From positions 1 to 5,689 of the forward strand of contig CAWVXY010000100.1 of assembly GCA_963934295.1 (NCBI GenBank): 5,689 nt of DNA, given 5' to 3'. Position 1 is the stretch's first letter, and each line of letters starts with the position of its first letter. The position numbers were made by a program, and so were the translations under genes. Of the stretch, positions 1 through 5,689 are shown piece after piece. The DNA is from Seribacter sp963934295 (GTDB lineage: Bacteria; Verrucomicrobiota; Verrucomicrobiia; Opitutales; Seribacteraceae). Below the pieces are notes generated by a model. It was not told the DNA's origin. It did no database searches and saw nothing but the letters and a program-made list of their open reading frames with translations.

Positions 1-1377
1 TCTGGCCGGGGTCTTCTTGATTTGTTTGGAAAAGCCTTTGATGTAATCGTAACTTTCTTTCACCTCTGACCAATTACTCCATTTATCAATTTTACCATTA
101 TTGGTGGTATCCACTCCAACACGAGATTCAACTTTTTCAACCCAGGGACCGGTGCTTATATAATCTTTTGCAGTCTGAGTGATCAGGAAGAATTTTCCTT
201 CGGCAAAACCAATATCCGGGTCCGGGTGTCCCCGTCCGATTTCTCCACAGAACTCGAAAGGCTTATGGATACTGGAAGAAGTAAACCAGGCGATTCTAAT
301 TTTGTCGTTAGCTGGATGAAAATCACAAAATAAGTAGTACTGGCCACCGATACTTATAGCAGCCCAGTCGCCATAGGCATCCTGCTCAGGTTCATGGATT
401 TCATATTCAGCCACGCTGGTGGGGAATCTTTTGGGGTCTTCCTTCGTCCAATGTGGATGATTATATTTGGCCATCTTTCCCGTGGGCTTGGTCCGGTGAT
501 CAATAGCCGGATCTAAAATTTTGAAAGGGTGCATACCATTGGGGCTTATTGAATGACCAGCCAAAGGGGAATCCCAGGAATGCTTTCCTGCATGAATAGG
601 GCTCCAGTCTTCGTAAATGATATGAAATTTTCCATCAAGGTCCCGAATGACTGCACAGTCTGAGCCATCCGATGGATCGGTAAAGGCGAGTCCCATATTT
701 TTACCCGGTTTTCCATCGGTCAGGTCATCGTCAATGAAGAGATGGGGGTCCTGATCGTTGGGGAAATCGTAGTAAATGTAGGTTTTGCCCCCGACTTGTT
801 CGGCAGTGGTCGTCCACCTTGCAAAGCCTGGTGTAACCGGGCCATGATGTACCCAGTTTTTCATATCCTTACTTTGCCAGGCATGATAGCCTCCCAATCC
901 TTTCTCTAAACCGCCTGGTGCATTGAACTGGTTTTCATCCGGAGTTGTTTTAAGGGAAACATCGAATCCTTGGAGCTTGGCATTCTTTGCTTCAAATTTA
1001 CCGGATTTTTTACCTTTGGATGGTTTTGGAGGGCTGTATCGGCCGAACATCCAGTAATCCTTGGGTCCTTTTGCAAGGAAGACGGGTGCGTCCTTAAGAT
1101 TGGACGGGCCAACGCCAGGGACTTCTTCCCAGTTTTCCCAAACAGGTGACTGGTGAATGGTAAGAGATTGAAGAGATTTCTTACTTTTGAATTTCTTAAG
1201 CTTTGTTTTGAAGTGCCCATTTTTTTCCTTGGGGGAGACTAGATTGTCTTTAATGACGATTCCTTTACTCGATTGAATATTTTTTTCCCAGGCCGCCTGG
1301 CTTTTAATTTGCCAATTCTCTGAGAATAGGGAGGCAGTGAATGTAAGGGTAAGGGATATGATTGAATAAAGTTTCAT
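1..1377 (-). CDS. Secreted five-bladed beta-propeller protein, putative glycoside hydrolase (GH43/GH32/GH117-like), 3'-partial
   Basis: An open frame runs without a stop from ATG at 1377 to the left edge, giving 459 residues with the C-terminus missing. The start follows the preceding stop by 18 nt and opens a signal peptide (MKLYSIISLTLTFTASLFS, probable cleavage near residue 19). Five similarly built segments can be read, each ending in a hydrophobic/aromatic strand: D96-G112 (DAPVF...DYWMFG), R187-F205 (GGKTYIYYDF), S239-D257 (DGKFHIIYED), G336-F353 (GGQYYLFCDF) and G383-T402 (GKFFLITQ). This is the layout of five-bladed propeller glycosidases. Candidate acidic active-site residues are D96, D240, E256, E329/E331 and D337, but I cannot assign base and acid. 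A lysine-rich stretch lies at about residues 50-68 and another at about 115-133. Near the visible end, D423-D431 (DTTNNGKID) resembles an EF-hand-type calcium loop. The fold class is fairly sure. The exact family and substrate are not, and a non-catalytic glycan-binding role remains possible. Confidence 0.72.
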   Translation of the reverse strand, partial: MKLYSIISLTLTFTASLFSENWQIKSQAAWEKNIQSSKGIVIKDNLVSPKEKNGHFKTKLKKFKSKKSLQSLTIHQSPVWENWEEVPGVGPSNLKDAPVFLAKGPKDYWMFGRYSPPKPSKGKKSGKFEAKNAKLQGFDVSLKTTPDENQFNAPGGLEKGLGGYHAWQSKDMKNWVHHGPVTPGFARWTTTAEQVGGKTYIYYDFPNDQDPHLFIDDDLTDGKPGKNMGLAFTDPSDGSDCAVIRDLDGKFHIIYEDWSPIHAGKHSWDSPLAGHSISPNGMHPFKILDPAIDHRTKPTGKMAKYNHPHWTKEDPKRFPTSVAEYEIHEPEQDAYGDWAAISIGGQYYLFCDFHPANDKIRIAWFTSSSIHKPFEFCGEIGRGHPDPDIGFAEGKFFLITQTAKDYISTGPWVEKVESRVGVDTTNNGKIDKWSNWSEVKESYDYIKGFSKQIKKTPAR

Positions 1378-1395
1378 GACTATCTTGTAATTGAA
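1378..1395 (-). other. 18-nt intergenic junction, start region without Shine-Dalgarno
   Basis: This is the gap between the TAA of the 510-residue sulfatase (1396-1398) and the ATG of the propeller gene. On the coding strand it reads TTCAATTACAAGATAGTC before ATG. It has no GGAGG-like element, and AAGA is at best a weak match. The short gap supports co-transcription and possibly translational coupling. Confidence 0.55.
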
Positions 1396-2928
1396 TTAGT
1401 TTGATTTTGATATGGTGAATCCTTTAGGCAGATAGGACACTTCACGGTCGTTTGGTACTGGTTTGCCACCAGAGCTTCTACCCTCTTTTACTTCGGTGTC
1501 GAGTACCTGAATGAGTTCTTTTACCTTCGCTTTGTTCTTTGCCTGCAGGTTTTTTCTCTCCCCTTTATCCTGCTTCAAATTAAATAATTGAATGGGAGGC
1601 AAGCCTTGCTTTTTTGCCTCATTTTCCTTTGGAGCACTCCATCCACCACTTCCTGCGGAAAGGCAAAGTTTCCAGTCTCCCTGCCTGATAGAGAAGTGAC
1701 CGCTAATCGAATGACTGATCAGGGTTGAGCGGATTGTTTTTGGTTTTCCCTTAAAAGCAGGGACCAGACTGAAGGAATCCTCGCCTCCCTGATCAATTTT
1801 CTTCTGCCCAGTAATCTCTCTCATGGTGTCATACAGATCGGTTAGGCATGCGAGGGCATTGGTCTTTTGACCGGCCTTGATCCCTTTTGGCCAGCGGGCG
1901 ATCAACGGTACCCTGTGACCACCCTCGTAAATATCTGCCTTATGTCCGCGGAACCCGGCACTTGGGTCGTGACCAAATTCGGCTAATTTTTCGAAGTTTC
2001 CCTGGGGAGAACAACCGTTGTCACTGGTAAAGAAAACCAGGGTGTTTTCGTCGACTCCGGCTTCTTTAATTGCTGCAAATAGTTCACCCATGTGTCCATC
2101 TACCTGCATCATGAAATCTGCATAAGGATTCATTTTACTCGCATCTTTGTATGGAGGAACGGGTACGATGGGAGTATGTGGGGCTGGCAAGGGGAGATAG
2201 AGAAAGAAAGGTTTTTTCTTTTTCGCCCGTTCTTTTACATAGGCCACGCTTTTATCGAATAAATGGGGGAGTACCTCATCAATTTTAAAATCGGGGCCGA
2301 TTGGACCTTTCCGATACCAGCCATATGGATCTTCGGTTCTATCAACTCCTTCTTCCCGGTTGGGCAAAGCCGTGACCTTCCCGGTATCGACCCATACATA
2401 GGGGGGCATATCGAGGGATCCGCAATGACCATAATAATTAGCGAATCCATTGATGTCGGGTCCATTTTTTACCGGTTTAGAAAAATCAATATCCTTCCAT
2501 TTCTGCTCCCTCTTGTCCGCTTTGGCCCAATCCCATCCAAGGTGCCATTTACCGATCATTTGGGTGTGGTAACCGACTTTTTGGAGCAAATGCCCCACGG
2601 TGGCCCGGTTTGCGGGAATCAAATGATCGCTGGTTCCTGAAAGCACACCACGTGCTAGTCGGGAGCGCCAATTATATCGCCCGGTAAGAACCCCATAGCG
2701 GGTAGGTGTGCAAACTGCACTGGAAGAATGGGCATCCATAAAAGTAATCCCTTCCTCTGCCATCTTTTGAAGATGCGGAGTCTTGATCTTACAGTCCGGA
2801 TTGGTGGGGGATAAATCTCCAATTCCCAAGTCGTCAGCAAGGACGAAGATTACATTCGGGCGAGCATGATGCTTGGCGTGAAGGAGACAGGATAGGAAGA
2901 TACCTAGGGTGAGTATATATGATTTCAT
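1396..2928 (-). CDS. Secreted type I sulfatase (arylsulfatase A-like, sulfatase family S1), 510 residues
   Basis: This enzyme should hydrolyse sulfate esters using a formylglycine made from Cys73 in the signature CTPTR (C73-R77). Other active-site signatures of the alkaline-phosphatase-like fold are in the expected order: metal-binding ADD (D32, D33), GKWH (K127, H129), PAPH (H251), SDNG (D303, N304) and RGHK (R327, K330) followed by IYEGGHRVP. The C-terminal subdomain has the usual GDWKL strand and a Gly/Ser-rich SAGSGGWS segment before QLFNL. The frame is open further upstream to an ATG at 3066, but that would overlap the preceding sulfatase by 125 nt and bury the signal peptide. ATG 2928 instead gives MKSYILTLGIFLSCLLHA, a Sec signal peptide probably cleaved near residue 18. 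C14 makes a poor lipobox. The length is normal for the family. The context around the signature (AVCTPTRYGVLTGRYNWR) recalls the S1_15 group, which includes 6-O-sulfatases acting on galactose/GalNAc; I hold that assignment only weakly. Confidence 0.95.
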   Translation of the reverse strand: MKSYILTLGIFLSCLLHAKHHARPNVIFVLADDLGIGDLSPTNPDCKIKTPHLQKMAEEGITFMDAHSSSAVCTPTRYGVLTGRYNWRSRLARGVLSGTSDHLIPANRATVGHLLQKVGYHTQMIGKWHLGWDWAKADKREQKWKDIDFSKPVKNGPDINGFANYYGHCGSLDMPPYVWVDTGKVTALPNREEGVDRTEDPYGWYRKGPIGPDFKIDEVLPHLFDKSVAYVKERAKKKKPFFLYLPLPAPHTPIVPVPPYKDASKMNPYADFMMQVDGHMGELFAAIKEAGVDENTLVFFTSDNGCSPQGNFEKLAEFGHDPSAGFRGHKADIYEGGHRVPLIARWPKGIKAGQKTNALACLTDLYDTMREITGQKKIDQGGEDSFSLVPAFKGKPKTIRSTLISHSISGHFSIRQGDWKLCLSAGSGGWSAPKENEAKKQGLPPIQLFNLKQDKGERKNLQAKNKAKVKELIQVLDTEVKEGRSSGGKPVPNDREVSYLPKGFTISKSN

Positions 2929-2941
2929 GATTTTATAAATT
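2929..2941 (-). other. 13-nt AT-only-like intergenic junction, start region without Shine-Dalgarno
   Basis: This gap lies between the TAA of the 581-residue sulfatase (2942-2944) and the ATG at 2928. The coding strand reads AATTTATAAAATC before ATG. There is no purine-rich Shine-Dalgarno element, only A/T apart from one C. Low-structure AT-rich leaders of this kind are known in bacteria that often start translation without Shine-Dalgarno pairing, such as Bacteroidota. Coupling to the upstream stop is an alternative. The sequence also supports the choice of ATG 2928, which uses the same TCATGAAA context as the start at 1377. Confidence 0.5.
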
Positions 2942-4687
2942 TTATAGTTTTTCGACTTCGGTGAAGTAGGCACCACCCACTTGTCCTTGTTGATTATATA
3001 TATAAGTCCAAAGCTCAGTAATTCCTGACGGTAAGGTAAGAGTGAAATTAATTTCCTTGGATCCATCTTTGATCACCGTTTCTTCTTCAATCCCGGCAAT
3101 TTTAATCCTAGCCTTGACGCCAGCGATGGTCTTATCGGCTTCTTTCGGCCATTGTCGAAGAGTAAACCGATATTTGCCGGCTTTTAGTACGTTGACCAAC
3201 CATGGGTGAGTCACTTTAGGGATTTTCTTGATGGACGAAAAGTTCCATGGCGGGTTACCCGTTTCCGGACGCCAGTCCTGCGAGCATAGAACTGCGGGAT
3301 TTTCACTTGGATCTCCTAGATCGATAGCGACTGGTTTTAATCCCGGGGAAACGCGTTTCCAAAATGACTGATAGGCTGTGCGTAAATCCTTAATGAATCC
3401 AGGTCTTTGGCTGGCGATATTATTTCGTTGTGCCGGATCATTTACGATATCGTAAAGTTCTTCAGCTTTATCCGTATTCACCAATCTCCATCTTTCTGTC
3501 ATCACAACTGAATTGGTAAGGGGACCGAGTGCAAATTTGTGATGGGCTCCTCCATGATATTGTAAAAACAGATGATTGCGCTTCCAGGAATTTGCTTTGT
3601 CTGTAAGCAGGGGGATTAGAGACAGCCCATCAATATCATACCTTTTATCAGGCTTGGGAAGTTTACATAGATCAGCAAGGGTGGGCAGTACATCAATATG
3701 TGCGGCGAGGGATTCTATATCTCGGCCTTTGGAGTAACCGCCCGCTGGCCAGTGAAGGAAGAAGGGTACGCGGTGACCCCCGTCATAGATCGAAGATTTT
3801 TTCCCCCGCATTCCCGCGTTGAAACCCAAGGTCGGCTCCGTATCCAGTCCTGGAAACTTGCATCCTGCAGATGTGCCATTATCGGTCATAAAAACCAGGA
3901 TGGTGTTTTTATCCAGATTTAAACCTTTTAAATGATCCCGCAGAAGTCCAAGGTTGTGATCAATATTGGCTATCATACCAAAGAAATTAGGATTATTTAC
4001 ACCTTCAACCTTATAGGGTTCAGCCCACTTTGGATCTACCCGATAGGGACCATGAGGAGCATTAGTGGCGATGTATAGAAAGAATGGTTTTTTCTGGTTT
4101 TCGGTGATGAATCGCATTCCTTCGCGAAACCAAACATCGGTGCAATAACCATCAAATTTTTCAAAATTTCCCTTCCGGCTTCCGGGACGTACCCGTTCGT
4201 AGGTATCATCAAAATAATCATTTCCCCAATGATCGGATGCCTGCCCAACTCCTCCGCATCGATGCCAGACCGTATCCTGGAAACCACGGTCCTGTGGACG
4301 GTGGGGTGCATTATCCCCCAGGTGCCATTTCCCGGTCATTCCAGTCTTGTAGCCATTTTCAGCAAAGAGGTGGGCCAAGGTTTTTTCGGAGGGGTGCATC
4401 ATTGTCCTCCCGGCACTGGTTCGATATGCACCGGTCACTCCAGGATGATTTCCGCTCATTAGGGCTGCCCGGGTGGGGGTACAGAATGGGCTGACATGAA
4501 AGTCAGTAAACCGAACGGATTCCGAGTGTAATTTGTCTAGATTGGGAGTTTTTAGAATCGGGTTTCCGTGACAGCCCAGATCTCCATAACCCTGATCATC
4601 CGTCATGATGAGAATCACATTGGTTTTTTCAGCCCATGCTGATGAAAGTAAAAGTAAGACTGTAATGTTTAGAAATATAAACTTCAT
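2942..4687 (-). CDS. Secreted type I sulfatase (family S1) with C-terminal accessory region, 581 residues
   Basis: The protein has a Sec signal peptide with a clean AxA site (MKFIFLNITVLLLLSSAWA, cleavage after A19). The full set of S1 sulfatase signatures follows: TDDQ (D30, D31) for calcium, CTPTR with formylglycine precursor C69, GKWHLGD (K120, H122), NAPH (H212), TDNG (D269, N270) and RGKK (R294, K297) before IYDGGHRVP. A typical core ends around residue 450 with LYDIVNDPAQ. Residues 455-581 (bases 2945-3325) are extra relative to a minimal sulfatase. They contain a VLCSQDW segment (W472), LRQWPKEAD (R511-D517) and alternating hydrophobic strands ending in GGAYFTEVEKL, consistent with an all-beta region that may shape the substrate pocket or bind glycan. 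I recall similar tails in sulfatases of planctomycete-like bacteria. The start follows the previous stop by 9 nt, which indicates an operon. The desulfated sugar and position are unknown. Confidence 0.95.
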   Translation of the reverse strand: MKFIFLNITVLLLLSSAWAEKTNVILIMTDDQGYGDLGCHGNPILKTPNLDKLHSESVRFTDFHVSPFCTPTRAALMSGNHPGVTGAYRTSAGRTMMHPSEKTLAHLFAENGYKTGMTGKWHLGDNAPHRPQDRGFQDTVWHRCGGVGQASDHWGNDYFDDTYERVRPGSRKGNFEKFDGYCTDVWFREGMRFITENQKKPFFLYIATNAPHGPYRVDPKWAEPYKVEGVNNPNFFGMIANIDHNLGLLRDHLKGLNLDKNTILVFMTDNGTSAGCKFPGLDTEPTLGFNAGMRGKKSSIYDGGHRVPFFLHWPAGGYSKGRDIESLAAHIDVLPTLADLCKLPKPDKRYDIDGLSLIPLLTDKANSWKRNHLFLQYHGGAHHKFALGPLTNSVVMTERWRLVNTDKAEELYDIVNDPAQRNNIASQRPGFIKDLRTAYQSFWKRVSPGLKPVAIDLGDPSENPAVLCSQDWRPETGNPPWNFSSIKKIPKVTHPWLVNVLKAGKYRFTLRQWPKEADKTIAGVKARIKIAGIEEETVIKDGSKEINFTLTLPSGITELWTYIYNQQGQVGGAYFTEVEKL

Positions 4688-4696
4688 CGTCAGTGA
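4688..4696 (-). other. 9-nt intergenic junction, start region without Shine-Dalgarno
   Basis: The coding strand reads TAA TCACTGACG ATG, where TAA ends the upstream sulfatase and ATG starts the 581-residue one. No purine-rich ribosome-binding site is present in the gap or in the last codons upstream. Such tight spacing favours translational coupling of the two sulfatases. Confidence 0.5.
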
Positions 4697-5689
4697 TTAC
4701 GGTCTCCAGGGGTTCGTTGACTCTCCTTTAGGCTGGAGGAACTTGGCATCTACTTCTTTGTACCAGGCATGTAGCTTGGTTTTCATGTTTTTAACTCTTT
4801 TTGGATCGCTGGAAGATAAGTCCGTGGTTTCTCCGATGTCATTCTTTAAATTATACAGGGAAACTTTTCCATTTTCATAGTTTTCGAAGAGTTTATAATC
4901 GCCTACTCGGATCGCACCTCCGGGAATACCACCCTGATTGGAATAGTGAGGGTAATGCCAATAAAGGGCTTCCCGGTCTAATTGCTTCCCCTGTAAAGCT
5001 GGAGTTAGATCGATGCCATCAATATCGTGTTTGATTTTTGATCCCACACTTGATGCTATGGTGGGAAGCAGATCAATGGAACAAATCATCTCGCTACTGA
5101 CTGAACCGGGCTTGGTCACACCTGGGTATCGGATAATCCAGGGTTCGCGAATTCCACCCTCATAAACCCATCCTTTGCCTCCCCGAAGGGGTAAGTTGCT
5201 AGTTGGGCTACCTTCGGATGTGGAAAGCCCACCGTTGTCCGATGTGAAGAAGACCATGGTGTTATCTGTAATCCCGGCTTCATCGAGAGCTGAGAGAACT
5301 TTACCCACCGCTTCATCCATCGCTTCCACCATTGCGGCATAGACCGCGTGTTTTTGAAGAATTCTGACTTTACGATCATGGAGTGGCCCAAATTCTTCTC
5401 CTGAGATTTTGGCGGCTTTTTTCTTATACTTTTCAACCAAGTCCTTTCTTCCCTGAAGCGGAGTATGTACAGAATAAAAGGATAGATAGGCGAGAAATGG
5501 ATTTTTCTTATTCTGACGAATGAACTTGGCAGTCTCATCCGCAAGTCGGTTCGGTAAATGTTCTCCTTCGGGACTGTCTGGATGAAGTTCGGGGTTTTTG
5601 AACGGGGAAAAGTATTTCTTTCCTGTATAAGGGCCACCTCTTGCCCATCCGCCCATGTTGATGTCGAAGCCCTGTGCTTTGGGCCACCA
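4697..5689 (-). CDS. Type I sulfatase (arylsulfatase A-like, family S1), 5'-partial, last 330 residues
   Basis: The frame is open to the right edge, so the gene starts outside the window. The in-frame ATG at 5654-5656 is internal, since it is preceded by WWPKAQGFDIN, which continues the family pattern GFDxNxGG. Missing are the signal peptide, the metal-binding DD motif, the CxPxR formylglycine site and GKWH. The remaining core signatures are present. Counting from the edge, they are the substrate histidine H75 in YSVHTP (the place of APH in the neighbours), SDNGG (D151, N152) and RGGKGWVYEGGIREP (K172), followed by IDLLPT and the C-terminal strand motifs YWHYPHYSNQGG, GDYKLFE and SLYNLKNDIGE. 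The protein ends in NPWRP with no extra domain. It is clearly distinct in sequence from the two downstream sulfatases and is the first visible gene of the cluster. The specific substrate cannot be assigned. Confidence 0.93.
   Translation of the reverse strand, partial: WWPKAQGFDINMGGWARGGPYTGKKYFSPFKNPELHPDSPEGEHLPNRLADETAKFIRQNKKNPFLAYLSFYSVHTPLQGRKDLVEKYKKKAAKISGEEFGPLHDRKVRILQKHAVYAAMVEAMDEAVGKVLSALDEAGITDNTMVFFTSDNGGLSTSEGSPTSNLPLRGGKGWVYEGGIREPWIIRYPGVTKPGSVSSEMICSIDLLPTIASSVGSKIKHDIDGIDLTPALQGKQLDREALYWHYPHYSNQGGIPGGAIRVGDYKLFENYENGKVSLYNLKNDIGETTDLSSSDPKRVKNMKTKLHAWYKEVDAKFLQPKGESTNPWRP

Larger units (their letters stand above)
1..5689 (-). other. Probable polycistronic sulfatase/glycosidase operon (internal portion)
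   Basis: Four co-directional genes are separated by 9, 13 and 18 nt, with no room for a promoter or a rho-independent terminator between them. All encode proteins expected to be exported and to act on sulfated carbohydrate. The order on the transcript is sulfatase, sulfatase, sulfatase, propeller glycosidase-like protein. Both ends of the unit, and any regulator, transporter or sulfatase-maturing enzyme, are outside the window. Confidence 0.8.

Noticed and set aside
906..1220. 104-codon minus-strand open frame
   Set aside because: It is an alternate-frame shadow of the propeller protein gene, whose own frame is open across the region and encodes readable propeller strands.
2263..2640. 125-codon open frame on the plus strand
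   Set aside because: It lies wholly inside and opposite a sulfatase with intact catalytic motifs. The translation shows no recognisable domain, and there is no leader or spacing that supports a gene.
2886..2928. Lipoprotein signal (Cys14) on the 510-residue sulfatase
   Set aside because: IFLSC has Phe at -3 and Leu at -2, a poor lipobox, and an ordinary signal-peptidase I site after A18 explains the N-terminus better.
2934..2946. AT-only inverted repeat TATAAA-T-TTTATA at a gene junction, possible operator or -10 element
   Set aside because: Six A/T pairs with a one-base centre cannot form a stable hairpin and are expected by chance in AT-rich junctions. No matching -35 element or second copy was seen.
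4229..4494. Two overlapping plus-strand open frames of 77-85 codons
   Set aside because: They lie antisense to the conserved CTPTR-GKWH part of the 581-residue sulfatase. The low-complexity translation has no domain.
5116..5637. 173-codon minus-strand open frame
   Set aside because: It is an alternate-frame shadow inside the partial sulfatase, whose true frame carries SDNGG and the other sulfatase motifs.
5654..5656. ATG as the start of the right-hand sulfatase
   Set aside because: The frame continues open to the window edge with family-like sequence (AQGFDIN), and the essential N-terminal catalytic motifs must lie upstream, so this Met is internal.
4697..5689. Truncated or degenerate sulfatase pseudogene
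   Set aside because: The loss of the N-terminus is due to the window edge. The visible frame is intact with conserved motifs and a normal stop.

Overview
The window is a slice of a bacterial polysaccharide-degradation locus. Every supported gene lies on the minus strand. In transcription order (right to left) there are three different type I (formylglycine-dependent) sulfatases, followed by a secreted five-bladed beta-propeller protein resembling the GH43/GH32/GH117 group of glycoside hydrolases. The first sulfatase lacks its N-terminus at the right edge, and the propeller gene lacks its C-terminus at the left edge.

Layout: 4697-5689 is a sulfatase fragment (330 residues seen). 2942-4687 is a complete 581-residue sulfatase with a C-terminal accessory region. 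1396-2928 is a complete 510-residue sulfatase. 1-1377 holds the first 459 residues of the propeller protein. The gaps between genes are only 9, 13 and 18 nt, so the four genes very probably form one polycistronic unit whose promoter and terminator lie outside the window. No stretch longer than 18 nt is without a gene. I see no RNA genes, mobile elements, CRISPR arrays or transport/regulatory genes.

How the genes fit together: all three proteins whose N-terminus is visible begin with a Sec-type signal peptide, so the products should act in the periplasm or outside the cell. The three sulfatases are clearly not recent duplicates, which suggests that each removes a different sulfate ester from one heavily sulfated glycan. 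The propeller protein would then cleave, or at least bind, the exposed sugar chain. The glycan itself cannot be named from this sequence. The formylglycine-generating enzyme that such sulfatases require is not encoded here.

Organism: sulfatase-rich loci of this kind are typical of marine Planctomycetota, Verrucomicrobiota, Lentisphaerota/Kiritimatiellota and Bacteroidota. Moderate GC (mid-40s percent by eye), internal starts without a Shine-Dalgarno sequence, and the sequence style of the sulfatases lead me towards the PVC group, Verrucomicrobiota-like. This is inference. Bacteroidota is less favoured because there are no SusC/SusD genes and no type IX secretion tails on the visible C-termini, but it is not excluded.
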